Source of the DNA: Streptomyces sp. YIM 121038
Lineage (GTDB): Bacteria; Actinomycetota; Actinomycetes; Streptomycetales; Streptomycetaceae
Assembly: GCF_006088715.1 (NCBI RefSeq)
Contig: NZ_CP030771.1
Span: 3,224,001 to 3,288,000, forward strand
DNA: 64,000 bases
Direction: 5' to 3'
Positions 43,436 to 61,932 of the stretch are shown in pieces (position 1 is the stretch's first letter; every line of letters starts with the position of its first letter). The notes beneath the pieces were generated by a model. It was given only the letters and a program-made list of their open reading frames with translations, made no database searches and was not told the origin of the DNA. Both the position numbers and the translations under genes were made by a program.

Positions 43436-44497
43436 CTAGCGGACCTTGCCCGGGTAGAGGGTCTTGGCGATCCGCACCACGGTGTCGGCGTTGGAGACGC
43501 CCGCGATGGTCGTGGCCTCGGAGCCGACGCGCAGGAACTTCCCCTGCCTCACCGCGCGCAGGCCCTTGGTGGCCGGGTTGTTCTCCAGCCACTTCCTGGC
43601 CTCGTCGAAGGCCTTCTCGTTGGCCGCGGCGCTGCCGCGGTTGCGGACGCCGAGCTGGATCCAGTCCGGGTTCTTGGCGACCACGTCCTCCCAGCCGACC
43701 TGCTTGAACGCGCCGTCGCAGGAAGCGAAGACGTTCCGGGCGCCCGCGAGGTTGATCACCGCGTGGCCGACCTGGCGGTTGCAGACGGCCGTGGGCTGCT
43801 TGGTCCCCGCGTCGTAGTCGAAGAAGAAGTACGTGGGCCGCTTCCGCTCGGGGACGCCGCGCACCGCCGTGCGCACGGCGGCCAGCTTCGTCCGCATGCC
43901 GTCGACGAGTTCCGCCGCCGTGCTCCGGTTGCCGGTGACGGCGCCGAGCGAGGTGATGTCCCGCTCCACGGCGGACAGATCGGTCACGGGGCCCTTCCGG
44001 CCCTGCGCGCAGGCGGTGGACTTCAAGTAGATGTGCTTCATCCCGACGGCCTTGTACTCCTCGGGGGTCGGGGCGTCACCCATGCCGCCGCCCATCCCGC
44101 CCATGGAGGCGAAGGTGTCGATGTACAGCTCGGCCCCGGAGCCGAGCAGCTTCTCCTTGGGGATCACGGAGCGGCTGAGCACCTTCACGTCGTCCGCCCG
44201 CGCCCCGAGCGCGCCCGGCAGCGTGCCCTTGCCGGGCGGGAAGCCGGTGCCGACCACCCGGTCCCCGGCGCCGAGCCTGAGCAGCAGCTCCAGGGCGGCG
44301 GCGTTGCTGGTCACGATCTTCCGGGGCGCGGCGGAGAAGGTGGTCGCGTCGCCCTCGCAGTCGGTGACCCGCACCGGGAACCCCGCGGCCCCGCCGTCCG
44401 CTGCGGAGCCGTCCGTGCCGTCGCCGCCACCGCCGCAGCCCGCGACCAGCAGACCGCCCACCGCGACCGCCACACCCCACCCCGTACGCGTACGCAT
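43436..44497 (-). CDS. substrate-binding lipoprotein of the second FecCD-type importer, with Met-rich loop
   Basis: A 353-residue lipoprotein. The signal peptide ends in LLVAGC (lipobox Cys at about residue 21). The mature protein is a TroA/FepB-like binder: VRVTDCEGDATTFSAAPRKIVTSNAAALELLLRLG opens lobe 1, and VVAKNPDWIQLGVRN and LRAVRQGKFLRVG belong to lobe 2. An unusual loop, MGGMGGGMGDAP, places three Met close together near the expected ligand side. Several extra Cys (STACAQG, TAVCNRQ, FASCDG) are also present. AGGAGAGG supports ATG 44497. No Zur box is seen upstream. The cargo could be a different metal chelate; Met/Cys content hints at a soft metal, which is speculation. Confidence 0.8.
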   Translation of the reverse strand: MRTRTGWGVAVAVGGLLVAGCGGGGDGTDGSAADGGAAGFPVRVTDCEGDATTFSAAPRKIVTSNAAALELLLRLGAGDRVVGTGFPPGKGTLPGALGARADDVKVLSRSVIPKEKLLGSGAELYIDTFASMGGMGGGMGDAPTPEEYKAVGMKHIYLKSTACAQGRKGPVTDLSAVERDITSLGAVTGNRSTAAELVDGMRTKLAAVRTAVRGVPERKRPTYFFFDYDAGTKQPTAVCNRQVGHAVINLAGARNVFASCDGAFKQVGWEDVVAKNPDWIQLGVRNRGSAAANEKAFDEARKWLENNPATKGLRAVRQGKFLRVGSEATTIAGVSNADTVVRIAKTLYPGKVR

Positions 44498-44667
44498 CGC
44501 ACCTCTCCTGGAACCGCTCGAAGGGCCGGGCCTCGCGCACCGGCAGCCCAGGAGTCGCGCCGGGGCCCCGCCGGGTTCCCGCCGCTTGCGCACGGGGGCG
44601 GGCGCATGCGCCGCCGAACCCGCGAAACCGCCGAACTCCCCTTCCCGCACAGGCTCTTCACCCACCC

Positions 44668-44698
44668 GCTGGAATTGTTATTCCTGCTACAATCCAGC
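44668..44698. promoter_or_regulatory. inverted repeat between divergent lipoprotein and msrA genes
   Basis: GCTGGAATTGT (44668–44678) and ACAATCCAGC (44689–44698) are inverted copies apart from one extra A, with a 10-bp spacer. The segment is unusually AT-rich for the window and contains TACAAT (a −10-like word). It lies 34 bases before the msrA start and could be an operator. Confidence 0.45.
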
Positions 44699-44731
44699 GA
44701 AAATTCGGACCTGAGTCTGGGGAGGACTCCG

Positions 44732-45280
44732 ATGGCCGATGAAATATCCGAATCCGGGAATGCCGAGACCGCGACACTCGGTCCCGGATGCTTTTGGTCC
44801 TTCGACGCGGTGATGCGTCGGACCCCCGGTGTGACATCAAGTGTCGCGGGTTTCGCGGGAGACCACGGCCCGCCCCCCAACTACGAGGACTACGAGCGCT
44901 ACGGACTCAATCCGCAGAAGTTCGTCGAGGCGGTGCAACTGACGTTCCGGCCCGACACCATCTCTTTCGAGGAGATACTCACCCTCTTCTTCCAGAGCCA
45001 TGATCCGACCACGCCGAACCAGAGCGGCGCGGACCACGGCACCGTTTACCACTCGACGATCTTCTACGCCGACGAGGACCAGCGGGCGCGTTCCGAGCAG
45101 GTCATGAACCGGGTGCGGAAGGAATTGGGGCAGGACATCGTGACCGATCTCCGGCCCTATCAGCAGTTCGTCGTGGCCGACTCCGATCAGCAGGACTTCT
45201 ACAACAAGAACCGCTTCCAGCCGTACTGCCGGGCGGTCATCGAACCGAAGCTCCGCACGCTGGGCATCGACGTCGACTGA
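44732..45280 (+). CDS. divergent peptide-methionine (S)-sulfoxide reductase, MsrA family
   Basis: A 182-residue MsrA-fold protein. The catalytic Cys is in LGPGCFWSFDAVMRRTPGV; in standard MsrA this reads GCFWxxE, and the substrate-binding Glu is Asp here. The Tyr that helps bind sulfoxide is kept (HGTVYHSTIFY), and FQSHDPTTPNQSG matches the HDPT motif. The usual CSGxTGHAE segment is replaced by YGLNPQKFVEAVQ. The C-terminal FYNKNRFQPYCRAVIEPKL holds a second Cys that may recycle the enzyme. GGGGAGGA upstream supports ATG 44732. Methionine repair is likely, but the altered pocket suggests a special substrate. It is monocistronic. Confidence 0.8.
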   Translation: MADEISESGNAETATLGPGCFWSFDAVMRRTPGVTSSVAGFAGDHGPPPNYEDYERYGLNPQKFVEAVQLTFRPDTISFEEILTLFFQSHDPTTPNQSGADHGTVYHSTIFYADEDQRARSEQVMNRVRKELGQDIVTDLRPYQQFVVADSDQQDFYNKNRFQPYCRAVIEPKLRTLGIDVD

Positions 45281-45304
45281 CGGCGCGACCCCGGCCGCGT
45301 ACGG

Positions 45305-45338
45305 GAAGGCCCTGACCGGAACCCCGGTCAGGGCCTTC
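45305..45338. terminator. 15-bp stem-loop between convergent genes
   Basis: GAAGGCCCTGACCGG and its exact complement surround an AACC loop, 25 bases after the msrA stop and 18 before the acyltransferase stop. It can end transcription from both sides. Confidence 0.85.
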
Positions 45339-45355
45339 GGCCCCGTGGGGGTCCG

Positions 45356-46690
45356 TCACGCGAAGGCCGCCGTCCAGTCCACGGCGACCCCGTGCACGTA
45401 CGCCTCCGCCAGCGCGGCGAGGAACCGGGCGGCGCCGCCGTCCTCGTTGCGCAGCGTCGCCATGAGCACCGCCGAGCGGCCGAGCTCCTCCACGATGTCC
45501 TGCATGCCGACGGTGAGCACGGGCTGGGCGCTGCACTCGACGAAGACCTCGTGGCCGTCGGCGACCAGGGAGCGCACGGCGTCGTCGAACCTGACCGTCT
45601 GGCGCAGGTTCCGGTACCAGTACTCCGCGTCGAGGCCCTCGGTGTCGACGCGCCGCCCGGTCACCGTCGAGTAGAACGGCACGTCGCCCGCCGCCGGTTC
45701 GACGCTCGCGGCCAGGTCGAGGAGGGTCTCCCGGAGGTCCTCCACGTGCGGCGAGTGCGCGGCGAAGTCCACGCCCGGCACCCGCCAGCGCATCATCCGG
45801 GCGGCCCGCAGCGCGGCGCCGAAGTCGGCCATGGCGGCCGCGTCGCCCGAGACGGTGATGGTCGCCGGGCCGTTCACCGCGGCCACCGAGAGGGCGCCCT
45901 CCCAGTCGGCCAGCATGGTCCGCACCTGGTCGCCCGGGGCGAGCACGGTCAGCATCTCGCCCCGGCCGCGGATCTTCGTCAGGGCCTGGCTGCGCAGCGC
46001 GACGATCCGCGCGGCGTCGTCGAGGGACAGCGCGCCCGCGACGTGCGCCGCGGCGATCTCGCCCTGCGAGTGGCCGACCGCCGCGCCCGGCTCGACGCCG
46101 AAGCGGCGCCACAGCCGGGCCAGGGACACCATCATCGAGAACAGCACCGGCTGCACGACGTCGACCTGGTCCAGCGGCGGGGTGCCCGGCACGCCGCGCA
46201 GCACGTCCTCGAGAGACCAGTTCAGATACGGCGACAGGGCCTTCTCGCAGTCCCGGACCGCCTCGGCGAACACGGGCGAGGCGTCGAGCAGCGCCACCGC
46301 CATGCCGGCCCACTGGGTGCCCTGGCCGGGGAAGACGAACACCGGCCGGGTGCCCGGCCCGGCCTGCCGCGGCGCCCGGCCGCTGATCACGTGCGGCGCG
46401 GGCCGGTCCTCGGCGAGCGCGCGCACCCCGTCGAGCAGTTCGGCGCGGTCGCGCCCGATGACCACGGCCCGGTACTCACCCGCGGCCCCGGCCGCCACGA
46501 GCGACCGGCCCACCTCGGCGAGCAGGCCGGCCTCGGCCTCGGCCGCGCCCGCCGCCGGGCCCGGGGCGAGCCGGGCGAGGAGGCGGCCGGCCTGGGCGCG
46601 CAGTCCCGCCGTGCTGCGCCCGGACAGCACCCACGGCACCGTGCCGGTCACTGCGCCGGTTCGAAGGTCTTGCGTGGCGGGCTTGGTCAC
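45356..46690 (-). CDS. free-standing polyketide acyltransferase (trans-AT)
   Basis: A 444-residue protein consisting of the KS–AT linker (VPWVLSGRSTAGLRAQAGRLL) and a complete AT domain. The oxyanion motif is VFVFPGQGTQWAGM and the nucleophile is in AVGHSQGEIAAAHVAG, where GHSQG is usual for methylmalonyl-specific AT domains. The second specificity motif reads FAAH (VDFAAHSPHV), neither HAFH (malonyl) nor YASH (methylmalonyl). It ends after the post-AT segment (YVHGVAVDW) with no ACP. GTG 46690 has GAGGAG seven bases upstream; GTG 46696 is too close. It is divergent from the regulator. It may load an unusual unit onto the synthase or remove stalled acyl groups. Confidence 0.8.
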   Translation of the reverse strand: MTKPATQDLRTGAVTGTVPWVLSGRSTAGLRAQAGRLLARLAPGPAAGAAEAEAGLLAEVGRSLVAAGAAGEYRAVVIGRDRAELLDGVRALAEDRPAPHVISGRAPRQAGPGTRPVFVFPGQGTQWAGMAVALLDASPVFAEAVRDCEKALSPYLNWSLEDVLRGVPGTPPLDQVDVVQPVLFSMMVSLARLWRRFGVEPGAAVGHSQGEIAAAHVAGALSLDDAARIVALRSQALTKIRGRGEMLTVLAPGDQVRTMLADWEGALSVAAVNGPATITVSGDAAAMADFGAALRAARMMRWRVPGVDFAAHSPHVEDLRETLLDLAASVEPAAGDVPFYSTVTGRRVDTEGLDAEYWYRNLRQTVRFDDAVRSLVADGHEVFVECSAQPVLTVGMQDIVEELGRSAVLMATLRNEDGGAARFLAALAEAYVHGVAVDWTAAFA

Positions 46691-46831
46691 GAGCACTCCT
46701 CGTCACTGCCAATCAGGGGGGACCGGTCGATGGCGGGGCGCGGCGCAGGACCGCTGCCCGTCGGCGGGACCGGGCAGCGCCAAGGCCACTGCCGATCGGT
46801 GGACCGCGAGCGCAAGATATCCCCGAAGCCC

Positions 46832-46860
46832 GGAACTACCGCCCACCGCGCGGTAATTCC
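46832..46860. promoter_or_regulatory. inverted repeat in the acyltransferase/regulator divergent promoter
   Basis: GGAACTACCGC (46832–46842) and GCGGTAATTCC (46850–46860) are inverted copies with one mismatch and a 7-bp spacer. The right half extended (46847–46860) is identical to 56318–56331 in the other intergenic region of the cluster. A TATAGG at about 46911 may be the −10 of the regulator promoter. Confidence 0.55.
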
Positions 46861-46962
46861 GCCGGTCAGGCCCGGTTACCGGGCGGTTACCCGCCGTGGC
46901 CGAAAGCGCGTATAGGCTGCCCGCACCCAGTCGCGTCCGCTTTCCGTTAGGGAGGCTACTCG

Positions 46963-48350
46963 TTGTCAGGCTGCCCGACTTCGCAGGCCACTATTCCTGC
47001 GCGTCCACAGATCACGTCCACCAGTTCCCTGCTGCATCTACTGCGCCCCGCTGACGACTCCGTACTCCATTTACCGGCGACGAATCCGCAGCTGGTCGAG
47101 GAGGTAGTCGCCCGCGTCGGTACGGGTGCGACCGGCTGGGCGATCGAGAACAGCCGCCTGCTGCTTGCCGAACTCTCCGGAGAGCCCTTCGCCCGTTTCG
47201 ACCAGAAGTCCCGCAGCGAGACCAGGCTCGTCGAGGCGATAGCGCTCTGGGTGGTCCTGCGGCTCAGCGGCATAAGATCCATCACCGGCGTCCTTTCCGC
47301 GGAGCTCACCCATACCATTCGGGAACGCATCTCGGACAACACGACCGTCGACCACGTCCTTCGCTATGTCCGAGCCGCCCACGCGAGTTTCACCCGTGAG
47401 CTGTTCGAGTTCCGCGACGCCGTGATCCCCGCCGAGGACCAGGCGACGATGATGCGGTCCATTTCCGCCGACCTCTTCGAGGGCATGGAGACGCTGTCCG
47501 CCGCGGTCGCCGAGAAGTTCGCCGCCGAGCGCGACCGCTGGTTCGCCGGTTCGGTGGGCGAGCGCCTGGAGCTGGTCTCCTCGATCCTCAAGGGCAAGCC
47601 CGTCGACACCATGCGGGCGCTGCGCCAGCTCGGGTACGACCTGACGCTGCACCACGTCGCGCTCGTCCTGTGGCAGGACGAGATCACCCCCGACAGCAGC
47701 CGCGAGCTGGAGGCCACGGCCCTGCGCCTGCTCGACCAGGTCGGCTGCTCCTCGATGCTGATGCTCCCCGCGGGCCCGGGGCGGCTGTGGGCGTGGGGCG
47801 GCCGCGCCACCGACCGCCCGGCCGAACTGCGGCGCTCCGAGCAGCCCGTGGACCTGCCCCCGCACATCCACGTCGCCTCCGGCCTGCCGGGCGACGGCGT
47901 GGCGGGCTTCCAGCGCTCCCACGAGCAGGCCGTCACCGCGGAGCGCGTCGGCGGCATCATCGAGCCGGGACCGTACGGGCTCTGCGACTACGGCGACCTG
48001 GAGCCGGTGATCCTGCTCGGCAACGACGCCGAGGCCACCGCCGACTTCGTGCGCCGCGAACTCGGTCCGCTCGCCGCCGACAACAGGTCCATGGCCGCGC
48101 TGCGCGAGACCGTGCGCTGTCTGCTGGACAACGAGCGCGGCGTCGCCCTCACCGCCAAACACCTGCACATCGCGAAGAACACCGTGGTCTACCGGGTGAA
48201 GAAGGCGGAGCAACTCCTCGGGCGGTCCCTGCGCGAGGACCGCCTCCGCTTGCACCTCGCGCTGTACCTGGCGGGACGGCTCGGCTCCACGGTGCTCGCC
48301 GACCACGATCCCGCGACAGGCCTTGAGAACTCGATTCGGGCGGTAGCCAA

Positions 48351-48354
<4 letters not shown>
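46963..48354 (+). CDS. PucR/CdaR-type transcriptional regulator with a TTA codon
   Basis: A 463-residue regulator. Its middle resembles the GGDEF-like domain of the PucR family (about residues 190–340), and it ends with the PucR-type helix-turn-helix: [44 protein letters not shown]. The N-terminal 160 residues are helical and may bind a ligand. TTG 46963 is chosen for GGAGG seven bases upstream. Codon 37 is TTA (47071–47073), the rare Leu codon read by the bldA tRNA in Streptomyces. The first third also has lower GC at third positions than its neighbours. The stop overlaps the PKS1 start by ATGA, so regulator and synthase are co-translated. It is probably the pathway activator. Confidence 0.85.
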
Positions 48355-54791
<6,437 letters not shown>

Positions 54792-54837
54792 ACGACGGCC
54801 CGACGCGGCACTCCCGGTAGAGCACTGGGCCCAGGCA

Positions 54838-54878
54838 CGGAGGGCCGGACGCGTCCCACGGACGCGTCCGGCCCTCCG
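54838..54878. terminator. 19-bp stem-loop after PKS1
   Basis: Perfect arms 54838–54856 and 54860–54878 (CGGAGGGCCGGACGCGTCC and complement) around a CAC loop, 47 bases after the PKS1 stop and before the convergent acyltransferase stop. Confidence 0.9.
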
Positions 54879-54892
54879 GCTTGGGGTGGCGC

Positions 54893-56041
54893 TCAGTCGA
54901 GTACGCGCTGGCCCTCCGCCTTCGCGGGGGGAACCGCGGCGACCGCGGCCGGGCGGTGGCGGCCGAAGCGGCGCATCAGGGGCCTCTCCACGCACCAGTA
55001 CAGGACGGTGGCGGACACCACGGCCGCCGCCAGCAGGACGAGGACCATGAGCGAGCCGGTCGCGAGGGAGAAGGTGCGGGTGGGGCCGAGCCAGTCGGCC
55101 ACCGTCACGATGATGATCCAGTGGACCATGTAGAAGGCGAAGGAGATCTCGCCGAGGAACACCATCACGGGCCTGCGGAACACCGACGGGGTCTGCTGCC
55201 GGTCGGCGACCGCGGCGGCGGCGATGAGCGGCGCGGTCCACACCGTCGACATCCCGGCCGTGCCCGCCAGGTACGGCAGCTTCAGGGCGAGCACATAACC
55301 GGCGACGGCGATCGCGAAGGCGGGCACCAGGCCGATGCGCGGCCACCGCCCCGCCGCCACGATCCGGGCCAGGACGATGCCGAGGACGAATTCGAGCGCG
55401 CGGACCGGCGGGAAGAAGTACACGAACCACACCTGGTCGAAGGAGACCTCGCCGGTCAGACCGAAGCCGATGAGACCGGGCCGGTCGCTCACCGCGTAGG
55501 TGGCGACGAGGAACGCGCCCACGATCAGCCCGAGCACCACGGCGAGCGCCGGCCACAGCCATTCCTCGCGGATGCGGCGCACCACGGGGAAAAGGACAGG
55601 AAAGGCCAGATAGAAGAAGAATTCACAGGCCAGTGACCAGCTCACCCCGTTGACGGCCGAACTCGTCCGGATGTCCGGGAACCACGCCTGCTGCATGGTC
55701 AGGGACGCGAGCCAGTCGACGGTGCGCGTGGGCCGGTCGGTGCTGAGCACGAAGAGCGCCGCGAGACCGAAGGTGACCCAGTGCATGGGCCCGATCTTCA
55801 CCAGGCGGCGGCGCCAGAACGAGGTCGTCGTGTCGCTCGCGCGGGCGGTCCAGGCGAGGACGAAGCCGCTCAGGATGAAGAAGAAGCCGACGCCGTACGA
55901 GCCGGAGAGGGCGAAGGCGTCCCGGAGCTTCACCCCGGTGTCGCCCGGGATGAGCTGGGTGTACCAGACGACGTGCGTGGCGAAGACCATCAGGGCCGCC
56001 ACGAAGCGCAGGCCTGTGAGGGACGGCAGCCGCGTCAGCAT
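54893..56041 (-). CDS. acyltransferase-3 family membrane protein (OafA-like)
   Basis: A 382-residue integral membrane acyltransferase with about ten to eleven helices. The opening RLPSLTGLRFVAALMVFATHVVWY carries the conserved family start with the catalytic His. SGSYGVGFFFILSGFVLAW, FWRRRLVKIGPMHWVTF and WSLACEFFFYLAFPVLFP are the next signature segments, and SFAFYMVHW lies near the end. The frame continues upstream to GTG 56197, but the extra residues are encoded by repeated TCGCTTTCC motifs and look unlike the family, so ATG 56041 is preferred despite a weak ribosome-binding site. Members O-acylate sugars, peptidoglycan or macrolides. Its place between PKS1 and PKS2 suggests tailoring of the polyketide, though self-protection is possible. 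Confidence 0.8.
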   Translation of the reverse strand: MLTRLPSLTGLRFVAALMVFATHVVWYTQLIPGDTGVKLRDAFALSGSYGVGFFFILSGFVLAWTARASDTTTSFWRRRLVKIGPMHWVTFGLAALFVLSTDRPTRTVDWLASLTMQQAWFPDIRTSSAVNGVSWSLACEFFFYLAFPVLFPVVRRIREEWLWPALAVVLGLIVGAFLVATYAVSDRPGLIGFGLTGEVSFDQVWFVYFFPPVRALEFVLGIVLARIVAAGRWPRIGLVPAFAIAVAGYVLALKLPYLAGTAGMSTVWTAPLIAAAAVADRQQTPSVFRRPVMVFLGEISFAFYMVHWIIIVTVADWLGPTRTFSLATGSLMVLVLLAAAVVSATVLYWCVERPLMRRFGRHRPAAVAAVPPAKAEGQRVLD

Positions 56042-56050
56042 GCGGTCCGC

Positions 56051-56277
56051 CCGGAAAGCGAGCGGCCGTGCGCAGGCCGGGCGGAATACGGCCGCCCGGA
56101 AAGCGACTGACGGGAAAGCGACCGGCCACAACGTGACCAGCCGGAACTCGGCCGAAAACAAACGGAATTGGTCTGTGATTGCGCAGGAATGGCCCACGCT
56201 ATCGGGTAACCTGACATGGGTGGCCTCCGTACCGGAAAGCGAATGTGACTGGGTAGCGGAAGACTGACACGCTTTCC
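56051..56277. repeat. dispersed GGAAAGCGA motif, four direct copies plus one inverted
   Basis: Copies of CCGGAAAGCGA at 56051–56061, 56096–56106 and 56232–56242, GGGAAAGCGA at 56112–56121, and the inverted CGCTTTCC at 56270–56277. The last direct copy and the inverted one form an imperfect 8-bp hairpin. Confidence 0.7.
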
Positions 56278-56317
56278 CACGCGCGCGGTCATGCCACGGT
56301 AACCGCGCGCCCCGGAG

Positions 56318-56353
56318 GGAATTACCGCGCGATGGGCGTGGAATTGCCGCGCG
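56318..56353. promoter_or_regulatory. paired direct repeats, candidate operator
   Basis: GGAATTACCGCGCG (56318–56331) and GGAATTGCCGCGCG (56340–56353) repeat at a 22-bp interval, two helical turns, which suits a dimeric regulator. The first is identical (reverse strand) to 46847–46860 in front of the cluster regulator. Confidence 0.55.
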
Positions 56354-56364
56354 GGCAGGAAAGA

Positions 56365-56414
56365 GCGAAGGGCCCGTTCGGAGCAGCGGCCGATGCCCCG
56401 AGCGGACCCTTCGC
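56365..56414 (-). terminator. stem-loop after PKS2
   Basis: GCGAAGGGCCCGTTCGG (56365–56381) pairs with 56398–56414 over 17 positions with two mismatches that become G·U pairs in RNA, around a 16-base loop. It is 58 bases beyond the PKS2 stop. Confidence 0.7.
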
Positions 56415-56472
56415 GACTTTCGGGCCCGCCGCCCCGCGGCGCCTCAGCGCGCGGTCACGGCGGGCCCCGCCC

Positions 56473-61920
<5,448 letters not shown>

Positions 61921-61932
61921 AAGACCCCCGCT

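Larger units (their letters stand above)
56042..56472. other. 431-bp regulatory region upstream of the acyltransferase-3 gene
   Basis: From right to left it holds the PKS2 terminator (56365–56414), two direct copies of GGAATT(A/G)CCGCGCG (56318 and 56340), a GCGCGCGGT…ACCGCGCGC inverted repeat (56281–56310), and several GGAAAGCGA copies down to 56051. No gene is seen apart from a possible N-terminal extension of the acyltransferase. Confidence 0.6.

Noticed and set aside
56042..56197. 52-residue N-terminal extension of the acyltransferase-3 protein from GTG 56197
   Set aside because: The residues come from repeated TCGCTTTCC DNA and precede the conserved family start; the region is treated as leader, though it is not excluded.
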